NCBI GenBank assembly: GCA_015680685.1
Contig: MNCI01017900.1
Coordinates: 62,001 to 126,000 of the forward strand
Length of the DNA stretch: 64,000 nt
Direction of reading: 5' to 3'
Source of the DNA: Gnetum montanum
Taxonomy: Eukaryota; Streptophyta; Gnetopsida; Gnetales; Gnetaceae
Below the pieces are notes generated by a model that did no database searches, had not been told where the DNA came from, and saw only the letters and a program-made list of their open reading frames with translations. The position numbers and the translations under genes were made by a program. Below are positions 1 to 12,525 of this stretch, in pieces. Each line of letters begins with the position of its first letter. Within the stretch, counting starts at the first letter, position 1.

Positions 1-1889
1 TGCAAAACATTCTTGAAGGGTGAACTAAAATCTCCTCTCATCACCCCATGGATCTAGCAAACATGCAAAGCTTGAGCTGCTATCTTATATGTGCTATGAT
101 GTGTCCATGGGCATATCCTCCATTGTCCATCTCTTGGCTTTGTTTGGATGCCTAGCAAAAGACCTTCTTCCTTAGGTGTTTCTTTTAGCATCACTTATAG
201 TCACCAAAGGATCAACATTAGTTGTGGTAAATTTTCTTTAATAATTAACCCTTTTCGAATCCCTGAGTTTTCTTTTAAGCACAAGGTGATTACAACATAC
301 TATGCCCAAGGTTATGAGGTAACTAAAATCATCAAGTTTTTCACATTATTTTGATCAATTACTATTAGTTACCATGATGTTCAAAAATAAGATGGAAAAA
401 TTTCAAAAATTTTAATGTAGGTATCCCAAGCCCCCATGACTAATAAGCGTAACTCTAGAAGCACATAGGTTCTTGAATAATGAAAACCAAAGGTCTAATT
501 CAGAATATGGCCAAGAAATATTAATGGATATGGAAATATAAAAGTAGGAAAAATTAATGAAACATGAGAAGTAGTCACAAAATCATGGATAAATTTAAAG
601 AAACCATCATTGATGTTCTAGAAGATATGAAGGTTAGTTCAAAGCCATGAAAAACAAAAATTATGCAAGTAGGTCCTCCCCAAAGTAGGCTCTTTCCATA
701 ATGCCCTTGCATAACCACTTCTATAGATGTCCATGGGCACCTGAAAAGTTAAATGTAGACCATGCCTTTGTTCCAAACAACACACAACTACCATTGTTAG
801 GATGTTGCACTATACTACAAAAAACAAAAGGGCTCATAATCGCATGTAACAGTGAGGTAAATAATGGAATGAGAAGAGATTGAAGAGATCAGGATGTAAG
901 GTACTTGACCATGTACATAATAGGTTCTTGTGACAAGTGTGATTAAAATGATCAACATACCTATCTGTCCAAGTTCAGAGCAAGTCCATACCATGAACAA
1001 TGACCTCGAATTGATGTGTTCGATCCTTCCAATCACCATAAGTCCACAACCACCTCAAAGAACAATCATCACTCAAAAAAGAGAAGAAAAGAGAAGAAGG
1101 AAGGAAGGGCCTTAGTTAGGGTGATGCCTTTAGGCATGGGTAACATGTCTTCCTAGCCCCATAACTAGTGCTTGTAGTCCATTATTGTGTCTAAGGGGTG
1201 TGCTTTGAATTCCCATTATTATTATTGTTGTTGTTGTTTTTCTTTTATGTTTTTTTCTTTTTATATGGGAACCACACCATGCAAAGACATAGCTTCCTAT
1301 TTATTGATTGATGAAGGAGTAAGGATATGTTCCTTGAGGAGTCATAAACCACATGAAGGAAGTCAAGAAGAGAATCCAACAAGTCCCCTTGAGGTTTCAC
1401 CCTTTGCCATTCCCACTTGGTCATTCCCTCTTTCATCAAGGTACAATGATCATTGATTAATTTTAGTTTCATAAAAGAAGAACCAAATTGTTTCCATGAA
1501 AAAGACCTTTTATTCAAAGAATTGAAGGGATGGATGAGGTGGTCTCACTACTTTACACAATTACTTACCCAATCATCTTGATATCATAGCATAAAAAACC
1601 CAACACATAGCGTTGACTTCTGCATCATGACTTGGTGATTTTTAATAAGAAAAACATAAAATAAATTCATAAAACATAAAGAGAATGACTCAAGAAAAGA
1701 TAAAAATTATAAAGAAAAGAAAAATATTAAGAAATGGAAAACATATGAAGAGTCCAAAAATTCTAGAATCGATAAGCAAATCAATTACTTTCATGCATCT
1801 TTGAGATAGTTTTATATTCTTATTTTCAAGCCATTGGGTGTACTTCTAGTTTAGTGGCTACCACGTAGACTGGCTTTTGCTCATAGATG
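1..1889 (-). mobile_element. Element II, 3' noncoding internal region
   Basis: This is the part of element II downstream of gag in sense (minus) direction, running off the left window edge. It has no credible ORF. It carries three landmarks shared with the other family copies: an AGTCATGGGGG-type purine tract (431-443 on plus as CCCCCATGACTAA), the box GGTCCTCCCCAAAG near 672-685, and a hairpin at 1189-1288. The conserved line of text reading CTTAGTTAG ... ATAACTAGTG ... CTAAGGGGTGTGCTTTGAAT matches elements III, VI and XI. The second ORF, polypurine tract and 3' LTR of element II must lie left of the window. Confidence 0.75.
1189..1288 (-). other. Conserved hairpin with A-rich loop, element II copy
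   Basis: Inverted blocks TTCCCAT and ATGGGAA pair over 7 of 7 positions, flanked by GGTGTG and CACACC, with an A-rich loop in the sense strand. The same structure, with different but still complementary inner stems, occurs in elements III, VI and XI. It lies in the noncoding region downstream of gag or pol. Function is unknown; an RNA packaging or export signal is one possibility. Confidence 0.6.
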
Positions 1890-3765
1890 CTATTGAAATT
1901 TATGATGGCCTGGTATAGGGGTTGTGTTAATATTTTGAACTTCTAGCCCATAACTACACCCTTTATCATTATTGGTGATGCATGGATTCTTCTGTGTCCA
2001 CACAATGATAGGTTTATTATTTATGTCTTGTGTTGGAGTGGTGATAGTTATTGGCTTTTGTGTATGATTAGGAGATATCATTTTTGTAGGGAAGGTTGTT
2101 GCATTAGATTGGCCTTGTGTTGGTTCAGGTGATGTAGTAGGTCTGTGAGCGTTTTTCTTTGGCTTATGACCTTTCCTCCAAAATGGATGTTTCTGAAACT
2201 TTGGTTGAGATCTACTAGCATTCTCGTTTACATGTATGTTCATAGCACAAGTGACATTCTCTCATTGATGTTGTGATGTTGAATCTTCCTGTGTTGTTGG
2301 AGGTGACATATGGTGGACGTGAGTATGAAAATATTAAGGATATGATGTAGGGTGAGAGGTGTGAGGTGGTGATCTTGTATAATGTGTTGTAGGGTAATGA
2401 TATTTGGGAGAGTGGTAGTAGTGATTTGAATTAGAGGAAGAAAAAATAGTTGGTAAAACAAGGTGTTGAACATAATATCCATGTGGGTTCAGTTGGTAGG
2501 AAGGACAAGGCTAGTTTGATGGTGGCCTCCCCCACAACTATGGTCGTTGCCACTATGGTTGATGCTAGTGTTGAGGATGGTAATAAGTCCCCTCAAGATA
2601 GTATAGGTGGTTTTGGGGTTGTCTAAAATTACTATGTGAAAGAGGAAATCTCTTGGGCATATACTTCTATACAAACTTCAGATTTAATGCCCCTACCCAG
2701 CTCTTATGTACATGCAACAAAATCGGGAAATGGCCCTTCAGATGGTCATATATGCGAATGTCACATCCATTATCTTTGTCTATGGTTGAGTATATAGCCT
2801 CACTTTCTTCAACCATGTTTCCTATTTACCAATAAGTGTTCCTAGCTATATTTTGGTTCTTTTTCCTCCTTTTGTTGTGATCACTTGATTTGCTTTGTGT
2901 TACTCTCTCCTCTATGATTTCTACGCAAGGTTTAATTTTCTCATTCATCCCTTCCAACATCTCACCTATCTTTGCTTCAAGCTCATTGATAAAATCTTGT
3001 ATTAACAAGGTTGGTTGTAAAATCATCTCATCAAGAGCTATCTCTTTTTTCTCATCATAGATATGGATGCTTTTTCTTTTATAGAGTTCTACATTCTCTC
3101 ATCTACATAGCTCTCCTTCTTCTTTCACCACATGCTTGATTAACTCTTTGATCTAATGGGTTCATAGCTCATATAATTGACCTAGAGCATAAATCCCAAG
3201 GGTCTTCCTTGTTTCATTACAAAGCCCATATATGATGTGGAAAAGTTACCTTTCCTTAGAGAAACCATGGCCTAGGCATCTATGTAGTAGCTAATAGTAT
3301 CTTTCCAAGGCCACTTCCAAGGGTTCATGATTTTCTTGCTTCCACTCTTGGATTTCTTTTCTTAGGTTGGACATCCTAGCATAGGTTTCGTTTTTTTCAT
3401 TAAAAAATTTCAACATTGTGGACCACTGGTGAATGGCACTTGGTTTCAACGATCTACACCAACTTTCAGCTTTGTCAATTAGTGTCCTAGGAAAGAGCTT
3501 AAGCTTTTGCCACCCACTTTCAATGTTGTATAAGGCACATGAATCATGGAAGGCTTGTAGATGATGTTGTGGATCAGAATCATAGCCTCCCAAAAACTTA
3601 GGGATATTATTAATACAAGCCTAGGTAGGCAACTTTCCTTGCGCTGCCTATGAGGTATCTTAATTGCCTCTATGATTTGCATCAGGCTCTTAGAGGCCAA
3701 TAAGGGTTCATTTTCATTAGACATTTTGTGATGAAAATTTCTATTTCTATTTGTTTGATTATGAT
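1890..3765 (-). pseudogene. gag of element II, C-terminal part (split by element I)
   Basis: Decayed Gag. The capsid-like stretch at about 3593-3291 contains DPQHHLQAFHD, KLFPRTL..AESW and WKQENHEPLEVALERYY, matching the Gag of elements I, III, VI and IX. The frame breaks several times. The last piece (2243-1890) is Pro/Thr/Gln-rich and stops at 1890 with no protease domain after it, so this copy is gag-only. The N-terminal part lies at 12526-12970; the two halves are contiguous once element I and one copy of ATGAT are removed. Confidence 0.75.
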
Positions 3766-4706
3766 TGATGAGTGGTGAGGTATCCCTACACTCAACCATA
3801 TGAAACAAGCGTCGCACGCGCGATCCGGTCGAACTCCGCAAATGGACTAGTTGTGGCACCTAGATAGTTATCCTTAGGTTGCAGTTCGCTGTCTTCCCAC
3901 CTAGACTAGTATTGCATATGTCACGTATGGTTTAGTCTAGATGAGGTGTATGATGTGCTCCTAATCTAACGCTACTCTTGAAGGTAGTGGAAAATAATAT
4001 TAACTAATCTAAGCTAAGAGAAAAAGGGTAAGAAAATCTAATCTAGCCTAAGTGCGATGAGCAACTGATTCCTTGATCAACCGTACACATCTTGGACCTC
4101 ATGCATGACTACCACTGGGACTACCAAGCGTAGATCCTAGGTACGCCACTAGGATTACCAAGCATAGATCCCAAATATGCCACTGGGTTACCAAGCATAG
4201 ATCCTAGCTACACCACTGGGCTACCAAGCAGTCACACTTAAATGCTTGTAATCAAGTTGTACTCGTTCCGTGTTCTAGGAGTTTCAGGGTGAGAGAGAGA
4301 AAACAGTAAATAACATTAAATAAATAACAAATAAATAAATGACAAAGTGAATGCTGCAATGATGAAGTAATCTCGATCTTTATTTCCGGTCATGTGCGTG
4401 TCCAAGTATGGCACACTCGAATAAAGACACCGTACAATTACATTCATCACACTGCGGGCAGACACGGGAAAAAATCTAACTCTGGAGGGATCAAACTGCT
4501 AGAGCTTTGCTACTTCTAAATTGGGATCCCCAAAAAAGGAAGTGCCACATCTTATTTATAGATATGGTGGCGGACTGCGATATCGCGTACGCGATATCGT
4601 AGGGAAGATGCGATATCATGTACGCGATATCGTGAGGGATGCGATATCGCGGCAGATGCGATATCGCATACGCGATATCATGGCCTATGCGAATTGCGTC
4701 TCATCA
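3766..4706 (-). repeat. 3' LTR of element I
   Basis: Begins TGATGAGTGG and ends GCGTCTCATCA on the plus strand; 941 bp, the same length as its partner at 11580-12520. In sense direction U3 is short: an array of GATATC-centred palindromes (4684-4575) precedes a TATA box (TATAAATA, 4560-4553). An AATAAA signal lies at 4385-4380. A tandem series of about 34 bp units containing CACTGGG..TACCAAGC occupies 4112-4225. Confidence 0.9.
4575..4684 (-). promoter_or_regulatory. U3 palindrome array of element I 3' LTR
   Basis: Repeated GCGATATCGC-type palindromes, including a perfect 22-nt palindrome centred on GTAC at about 4578-4599 (CGATATCGC-GTAC-GCGATATCG minus shared bases). They sit immediately upstream of the TATA box in the sense strand, where retrotransposon enhancers normally lie. 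An enhancer role is inferred from position. Equivalent arrays occur in I-5', III, IV and VI. Confidence 0.6.
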
Positions 4707-4720
4707 TACCTCCACGACTG
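4707..4720 (-). other. Polypurine tract of element I
   Basis: Sense strand reads CAGTCGTGGAGGTA directly before the 3' LTR. It is the expected plus-strand primer and is slightly eroded from the family form CAGTCATGGGGGTA seen in elements III and XI. Confidence 0.75.
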
Positions 4721-4877
4721 AATAAAAATTCATCCTTGAGTTACTAGGAGAACAAGCTTCATTGATTACATAGTGGATAGGTATGGGATTATTAACTGGA
4801 AAAAGAAATGGACTAATGCCGCAGTGTGGGAATACATAACACAGAGAAAAAATACTACGACTACAAAAATGTGAAAC

Positions 4878-7544
4878 TCATGTAGTTCCTGGTGGTGGTG
4901 GCTCCTCCATAGATGCTTCCCCTTTGTCACGTGCTCCAAGCTTTGAAGGTTGACGATGCTAAAGAATAACCTGGAGCTTCTCCTCTTCAGTCCGAGGGTC
5001 TTGTGCCATCCATGCTAATTCTCTGATGTTTGATGGAGTCGACACTTCCCACGGACAGGGTAGTTGCAGAAACATCTGATTAGCCTTGACATACTATGCC
5101 GCAAACACCCGTCGTTCCTCTTCATAGGCTTTGGCTTTGTCTTTGTATTCGTGAAGCTCTATTAGTCGTCGAGCCAAGTCGGTTGTAACATATTTTTGTC
5201 CTTGGTAGCTTTCTTTTACCATCGCAAGTTCAGAATTTGCGACATCTAGTTTTTCAGCCAACTTCTTTCACTCTGCAAATTTTGCTTCATATTTGATGTT
5301 TGTGAAAGCTACCTACTGCTCGAGCTCTAACTTTGGGCACCCTGCTATTAACATGGCTAGGTTGGCATATCGAAGGTTTGTCAACTCCATGTATTCAGTC
5401 AAGTCTTGGATTTGTAGGTCCCGGTTCTTAATTTCCGCTTGGTGGGTGCAGGCATAAGTGTCCAATATGGCCCCCTAATCAGTGTGCTGGGCACTAATGT
5501 TGTTGATTTAAGCCTTGTCCATATGGATCTCCTTCTCTAGGATTTGTTTGTACATCCCCACCTGATCATGGAAAATGCTCCTTCAACTTCTCATGTCGTT
5601 TAGCCTCATTCTGCCACGTGCTTATCTCAATTGCTGATTTCTATCGAATAGCGCATACCTCCTCCATTGAGAGGGTTCGATTCTCTCTGGCTAAACGGCT
5701 TACATCCTAGTTGACTTGAATGAACTGTTCTCACAACTGATGAAAGTGTTCATCGAGAACATTCTTTTGTTTCTCCACAGAGGTCAACCAGAGGTTATCC
5801 GCAACGAACTGCTTATTCTCTTCTTCTAAGGCCCTGAGTGCCTTAAGATGCGCATGTGTTTGCGCCTTTGCTGTGGAGGCATCCCAAGTGGGCGTCTCCT
5901 TTTCTTCTGCCATGTTTTTATTTTCTACAATTAACTTTGTTAATTGCTCGGTTCTGAAACTTTCCAGCCGGTCTGCGGGAACAAATTGCCAAGGATCCCG
6001 CTATGCTGCTTGTAAGGTTACGAGCTGCTCTTGTAGTTTCTGCACTTCAGCTTCAGCATGCTCGACCCTTACTTCGGATATGACCAGCTTCCCCTTTGTG
6101 GAAATGAGGTCTGATTGAATTGTTGTTACATCCTAGGGGATGTCAAACAGAGACGTCAAAACTTGTCCTATTTGAAGCAATCTATCCAATGCATCCTCAT
6201 GTTCCGTAGGAGTCATTGAGGTCCCAGCAAGAGTTTGAGCATCTCGTGCTCCTGAAAGATCTGCACTTGAAAAGATGCCGCATTTCCAGAGATGTATTGT
6301 GACCATCTGCTTTCCCCTCCTCCTGTTTGCATTGATAACTCACCCCGTGTGCGATCTACTGAAATAGTAGGCTGGTCGGCATCATTGATGACGTGGAAGA
6401 GGTTTGCATCATCATGACTTCCCCAAATGACCGTCTCAACGATGGCCCTAAGATGGCTCATCGACGATCTATAGTCTTGCGGCAATGGCTGATCTTGGCC
6501 TATGCAGGGTCCTGCTTCTTGTTGTTGGCTGGGACCTGTAGTTGGAGGTTGACTGGGTCCTGCAAGTTGAGTTGTAGGTGATCCAGTCATCTGTTCTTCT
6601 TCTTCATCTGGTCCCAGCTCTTCGCCAGTGCTCTTTCTTGGAGTTGGCGCCTTTAATAACTCAGCATAAGAAGCATTCTAGGCCTTTCGGAGGACGTCAT
6701 TTGTGTATCCCTTAATACCAGCCCGTCGGCATAGTTTCCTGATAAGGCAAGGAAAAGGCAACGTCATCTTTCCTAACTTCCGTTCTTCGAATCGCCTTAG
6801 GATCTCTATCAAATATAGATGGGGAAGGTTAGCATTAAGCTTTCCCATCAACACTGCACATCCTATTGCCGCATACGTTGATATTCTTTTCAAATCTTTT
6901 GTGGGGAAGAGGTGATAGATTCTGATTTTAAAATAAACCTGCTCTTCCATTGTCAGCTCACCAAAAGCTTTATCTCTGCCATAAGCCTTCTCTAACCAAT
7001 CCTTTCACACATCAAGGTCTGATTGGGTAGATAACCGAGCAACATGGGGGCCTAAATTTGGAAGGTTTAACACTTCCGAAATTGCATATGCAGAAAAATC
7101 TACTATCACACCACCGATGTTAACCGTGGTGCCTTGCTCCTTGTTGTGCCAGAATAGGTACATTTTGCCTAAGTACCAGGCACCATTTTCAAAGATTACA
7201 GGCCATAAGGGAGATCCTTTAAGGTGATCCCTAACAGCCTCAGGAGCAAACTCTACAAAAGATTCAAAGTTAAGTTCCACAATCACTGCAGCGAATGTGG
7301 ACTTCGTGTGGATAGCTTGAACACATTCCGGGGGCAACATGAGTTGTTGTCCTGGTTCAGGTGTAGCAGCAACTCCTCCTTCTGCCTGCCTGGATCATCT
7401 GGTAGGAGGTTCTTCTTGATGGATACTGAATGAGTGCACCTCCTGTTTGGTATGTTGTCTGGCAGGACCTTGCCTTCTACCTCTCCTAGGTTGTTTTACT
7501 CCACCTTGGATAGGACCCTCCTACTGTGAGCATTTCGGGGCCAT
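4878..7544 (-). pseudogene. Second ORF of element I (plant-transposon-protein-like domain plus coiled coil)
   Basis: An 889-codon frame with stops and at least one frameshift near 6240. It starts at ATG 7544, directly after a splice-acceptor-like sequence. Visible order: a short basic/Gln-rich leader, then a globular region (about 7340-6678) with WPVIFENGAWYLGKMYLFW, SEVLNLPNLGP and LPFPCLIRKLCRRAGI, then a Pro/Gln-rich linker (6590-6500), then long Glu/Lys/Leu-rich segments typical of coiled coil (about 6120-5000), ending ...EEPPPPGTT at 4878. The globular motifs resemble the plant transposon protein domain often found 3' of pol in Athila-like elements. No signal peptide or membrane segment is apparent, so I do not call it envelope. 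The same ORF recurs in element XI and, shrunken, in IX. Confidence 0.7.
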
Positions 7545-7585
7545 CTGCAATCACACAGGCCAAACGTTAGTAAGGTTATTTTCAA
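7545..7585 (-). promoter_or_regulatory. Splice-acceptor-like site before the second ORF, element I
   Basis: Sense strand shows a branch-point-like TTACTAAC, a U/G-rich stretch and TGTGTGATTGCAG immediately followed by ATGGCC. The AG sits directly against the start codon. The same arrangement is found at the matching place in elements III, IX and XI and, with AG changed to AA, in VI. This suggests the second ORF is translated from a spliced RNA; the donor was not identified. Confidence 0.55.
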
Positions 7586-9468
7586 ATTCAAGTTATACCT
7601 TACTACATGCCTTTAATTGAAGATCTTATGTTATCGTGTGATCGTGCCCAAAAATTATAATGATGAGTCCTATGACTTAGGTGGGTTTCATTGTTAATCT
7701 CCCTGTGTACTTAAGGGTTATATAATGTTTGGCACAATTTTCCTAAGTGTTAGTATTAATTACCCTAATTGATGTCCTTTGGACGATGAAAAATTTCAAA
7801 AAAGTTAGGCACTTTTCGGCAAGTGTCTCTCCCCCATGACTAAACTAAACACTCCAAGTTCAAGCAGGTTCAAACGAAATTAAAATCGGAGTACCAGCAC
7901 ACGAGATATGAGTGAGAAAGCAAGGGTCACACACTCGCAAGTCACAGAGAAAAATTTCAAAAATTCCTCCTACGTAAATGATAAAATGATAGTAAGTGTT
8001 GCAGCGGGGGTTCCTATTTATAGGTAAATAGGACGCGATATCGCGTACGGTACATCGCGTACGCGATATCACGTGGGATGCGATATCTTGTCCCAACTAA
8101 GGTGAGACACATGAAAAAGACTGAATTTTTAATGATTTTCTTGAAATTAATAGTGTAAATTGAGAACATTGTCAAGGATTAATATATTCAAGGGTAATTA
8201 CATGGATTCGAGAGGCACGTTGAATGATAATGATGTGAATCTAGCAGTTAAAAATTTGGTGGTTATGAAGAAAAGGGAATGTAATGGTACATTGGAACGT
8301 TTAAATTTTGAGGGATAATAATAGGGAAAGAAAATTATGAAAAAATAAGCTGAGGGTAAGAAATTGTGTGTTCTAGCTAGAAAATTAATGAAGATTACAA
8401 CAAAATTACACAAGTGGGTCCTCCCCAAAGTAGGTTTCAACCTATTATGCCCTTGTGTAATAACACTTAAAGTGTCCATGGGCACTAGAAGGGTTAGATG
8501 TAAGCTGCACTAACTCCACAAAACACACACATGTAAATATCACTGGAATGAGATGAAAATTCTATGCTACACGGGACACGAGCTACAATTTCATGAACAG
8601 TGAGATGAAATGAACTATAGAAGGGATCGTAAAGATTGGGACATGAGGTGACTAACCCAGGGCACAATGAATCCTGTGTGTAAAGCATGATTAAGGTGTC
8701 ATTAACCCATCGTTCCAAGATCAAGACCAAGTCCATCATTCTATCAGTGACATCGCATCGTTTCATCCCATGATGAACAACTATGAGAGTACCATAACAA
8801 CAAGGCGTACAATCACTTGGCATTTAGTACAAGGGAGGAGTGATTTTTATTTTATGTCACTTCTTTTTCTTTTCTTCTTCATTTTTTTTCACTTTACTGA
8901 ATCTAGAGAAATCGCCAACCTTCAGGCATGGGTACATGTCTTTCCAGTGGGACCCCCTAGAATAGTGTTTGATTTTCGAGTGCCCTTTTGATTACTCTTA
9001 CTCCCATTTTTCTTTAGATCTACAAGGATCTTAGTATAACCATATTGCATGATAAATCCCACAGATGTCAGCAAAGAGAATCCACAAGTCCCCTTGATGT
9101 CACACCCTAATCATTCCCTCTTGGTCCATCCTTCTTCATTCTGGGTACAATGAACACAAAATTAATTTTAAGTTTTAGAAATTTCAAGAATATCACTGTA
9201 CCCTCGAACAGAACCTCTTATTTATAGAGTGAATGAGTGGATGTAGTGAGCTCACTGTTTCAAATAATTGATCACTCATGACTTAATAACATAAAAAACA
9301 TCTCAACCAACGATCCACATGTGTGTCTTATTCGTAGATGAGATTACTTACAAAAAACGGAAAAAGACAAATACACAAAAAGATAAAACAAAAAGTTGAA
9401 AAATGAAAAACTGAAAACAAAAAGTTGTAAAATTAAAGAAATTGAAAAATATTTATTAATCCTACTTG
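7586..9468 (-). other. Noncoding internal region of element I
   Basis: No convincing gene. It holds the internal purine tract (7831-7842 on plus as CCCCCATGACTA) and the conserved box GGGTCCTCCCCAAAG (8416-8430). Most of the text from 8400 to 9470 aligns with 44040-45105 in element IX. The GGTGTG hairpin seen in elements II, III, VI and XI is not recognisable here. Confidence 0.65.
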
Positions 9469-11445
9469 TTATTGAAATGGGGGATGTCCCCCATAACTAA
9501 ACGGTTGAGTATGGCAAGGATTAATAAATGAAGAATGAGGATCCTTGCATATTGGAAATATTGAAGTTGGTCCATACTTATCACCTTGGATTTCACACAC
9601 TTTGTAATAAACACAGTGGGGCACTTCATACGATGTAGTTCCCGGATAACAAGTTGACCCACTATGATGTTTGAGACCATTAGATGGTATGCAAGGATTA
9701 GGATGATGCCTCCCATGGTTGTGTTCATTGGGCCTTATAATTGTTGGAGTGTGAGTTGGTGGCCCTGATGGAGTTACATGAGGCATTGGGTTTGAAGGTA
9801 AGGGTGCACCACAATGTTGGACTTGTGCTAGGTTGGAAGGTGTAGTGGCCTTTGAATTATGTTATCCCTTCCTACGTCTGTGTTTAAAGAAATGACATTT
9901 TTGATGTTGAGGAGGCTCTTCATTGCTATTAGTAGCAGCAACACAAGTGTTGTTCATGGGTTGTGGTGGTACAAACACCTTAGGAATAGTTGGTGGCATT
10001 GTGGAAGGAGGAAAAAGATGAGAATGTTGAAAGTTAGGAGGGATGTAAGGTGCACAAGGTGGTGGTTGTGTTGGAGGTATGGGTTGATAGTATTGTGAAG
10101 AATGGTATTGTGGTGAGATAGAGTATGGTGGCCTAAATGAAGAAACAGGATGTTGAATGTGATAAGCATTTGGATTTGGATAATATGAAGGGTGCCTCCA
10201 ATCTAAGGGTGGATTCCCCCATGATTGGGATTGTTGCCACTATGGTCTAATACAATATCTTTGTATGAACTCTGGATGTAACATGTTTCACCAATGCTCA
10301 TGTAGATGTAACAAGATTAGGCATTGGCCTTTGGGGTGATCGTACAGGCATATGTTGCATTCATACATATGATTAGCAATTGAGCACTTATTCCCTTTGT
10401 CCTTTCTTTCCGAATGTCTATTGTTTTGTCCTACCTCTTGGGTTTTCAAAACTCTATCCCCAATGATGTTGATATATTCTCCACATTTTTGATTCATCCA
10501 TTCCAACATCTTATTGATCTTTGCCTCGACTTCTTCTAACGATTGTTGTATTGGCAAAGATGATGTTTCCACCTTGAGATTTGTTGATTTCTCCTTGTTA
10601 TGATCATGGACCTTTGTTGAGTTAAAATTTTGGTCCCGTTGATTTTTTTCAACACTCTCCCATGTAGCTAATTCTCCTTCTTCTTTTGCTACCCTTTGAA
10701 TAAGCTCTTGAATTTGATGGGTTCGTAGTTGGTATAGTTGACCTTGGGCATACGTTCCTAAGGTCTCTCTTGTTTCATTACGTAGCCCATCAATGATATG
10801 GTACATTAGCCTTTCCTCAGAAAACCCATGGCTTGGACAGTTGTTTAACAATGCGTAATATCTTTCTAAGGCCATGTCCAAGGGTTCATGTTTTGCTTGT
10901 TTCCACTCTTGGATTTGTTTCCTCAAGGCTGACACTCTTGCGTAGGTTTGATATTTTTTGTTAAAGACTTCTACCATTATTGACCAGCATCATATTGAAT
11001 TTGGTAGTGATCTATACCATACTTTAGCTTGGTCAACGAGTTTCATAGGAGAGAGCTTTAGTTTTTTCCAACTGTTGTCAATGTTATTCCATGTGCAGGC
11101 ATCATAGAAGGCTAGTAAATGTAGATGCAGATCTAATTCATAGCCTCCTGAAAATTTTAGAAAGTTATTTAAATCGAGCCTGGGTAGTCGGCACTCTTTA
11201 CGATGCCTACATGAGATTTGAATAGCCTCTTGTATTTGCGTTAAGCTTGTAGTGGCCAGTGGGGGTTCATCGTCATCGGGTAAGTTAGGCTTTCATTTGT
11301 TGTGATGACGTTGTTGTTGTTCATGTTTATAAGAAACTCCCACTTCAGGTTGTATACTCCAACCTTCATCGTCATATAGTTCGTTGGTTCTCCAATAAAC
11401 TTCCTCACTAAGTGTGGCATTATTATCATCTTGTAGGAGAGGCAT
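9469..11445 (-). pseudogene. gag of element I
   Basis: One reading frame of 659 codons from ATG 11445 (MPLLQDDNN...) to the stop at 9469, with a few in-frame stops; the longest open part is 10977-10288. Capsid-like motifs: KLKLSPMKLVDQAKVWYRSL, YQTYARVSALRKQIQEWKQ, EPLDMALERYYALLNNCP and a nucleocapsid-like CNICLYDHPKGQC. The C-terminal third is Pro/His-rich and ends FSYGGHPPFQ, where the codons overlap a purine tract. Gag normally packages the RNA; here it ends without any protease, so processing in cis was impossible. The N terminus differs from elements III and VI but matches IX. Confidence 0.85.
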
Positions 11446-11560
11446 TTTTGTGTGTGAATTTATGTGTGACTTTTTATAATTATTATTTTCTGAAAGATAT
11501 ATCGTTAAGTTCTTTACAGTGACCTTGTATGATATAACTAATCTAGATAACTAGCAATCA

Positions 11561-11578
11561 TCCCTGGCAACGGCGCCT
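11561..11578 (-). other. Primer-binding site, element I
   Basis: Sense strand GGCGCCGTTGCCAGGGA next to the 5' LTR. It matches the complement of the plant tRNA-Asp 3' end (TGGCGCCGTTGCCGGGGA) except for one or two bases. tRNA-Asp priming is known for Athila-like elements. Confidence 0.8.
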
Positions 11579-11579
11579 A

Positions 11580-12520
11580 TGATGAGTGGCAAGGTACCCC
11601 TACACTCAACCATACGAAATGAGCATCGCACGCACGATCCGGTCACACTCCGCAGATGGACTAGTTGTGGCACCTAGATAGTTATCCTTAGGTCGTAGTT
11701 CACTATCTTCCCACCTAGACTAGTATTGCATATGTCATGTATGGTTTAGTCTAGATGAGGTGTATGATGTGCTTCTAATCTAACGCTACTCCTGAAGGCA
11801 GTGGAAAATAATATTAACTAATCTAAGCTAAGAGAAAAAGGGTAAGAAAATCTAATCTAGCCTAAGTGTGATGAGCAACCGATTCCTTGATCAACCGTAC
11901 ACATCTTGGACCTCGTGCATGACTACCACTGGGACTACCAAGCATAGATCCTAGGTACGCCACTGGGATTACCAAGCGTAGATCCCAAATATGCCACTGG
12001 GTTACCAAGCCTAGATCCTAGCTACACCACTGGGCTACCAAGCAATCACACTTAAATGCTCGTAATCAAGTCGTACTCGTTCCGCGTTCTAGGAGTTTCA
12101 GGATGAGAGAGAGAAAACAGTAAATAACATTAAATAAATAACAAATAAATAAATGACAAGGTGAATGCTGCAATGATGAAGTAATCTCAATCTTTATTTC
12201 CGGTCATGTGCATGTCCAAGTATGGCACACTCGAATAAAGACACCGTACAATTACATTCACTACACTACGGGCAGACATGGGAAAAAATCTAACTCTGGA
12301 GGGATCAGACTGCCAGAGCTTTGCTACTTCTAAACTGGCATCCCCAAACAAGGGAGTGCTACATCTTATTTATAGATATGGCAGCGGATTACGATATCGC
12401 GTACACGATATGATAGGGAAGACGCGATATCGCGTACGTGATATCGCGAGGGATGCGATATAGCGGCAGATGCAATATTGCATACGCGATATCGCGGCCT
12501 ATGCAAATTGCGTCTAATCA
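11580..12520 (-). repeat. 5' LTR of element I
   Basis: 941 bp, TGATGAGTGG to GCGTCTAATCA on plus. Same organisation as 3766-4706: palindromic U3 (about 12390-12500), TATA box near 12373-12366, AATAAA near 12194. Differences from the 3' copy are scattered single-base changes, many of them C/T or G/A. Confidence 0.9.
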
Positions 12521-12525
12521 ATGAT

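Larger units (their letters stand above)
3766..12520 (-). mobile_element. Element I: complete non-autonomous gag-only LTR retrotransposon
   Basis: An 8755-bp insertion with two 941-bp LTRs, flanked by a 5-bp TSD ATGAT at 3761-3765 and 12521-12525. Sense order: 5' LTR (12520-11580), tRNA-Asp-type primer site (11578-11561), gag (11445-9469), noncoding region, splice-acceptor-like site, second ORF (7544-4878), purine tract, 3' LTR (4706-3766). There is no protease, RT, RNase H or integrase, so movement would have required enzymes from another element, plausibly relatives of VI or XI. It sits inside the gag of element II. Both reading frames now carry stops, yet the LTRs remain very similar, so the insertion is among the younger in the stack. 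Confidence 0.9.

Noticed and set aside
815-1517. Small ORFs in both strands left of gag in element II
   Set aside because: They cover noncoding text that is conserved as sequence, not as protein, among the family copies.
4878-7544. Envelope gene
   Set aside because: No signal peptide, transmembrane segment or Cys pattern is visible; the downstream part is coiled coil.
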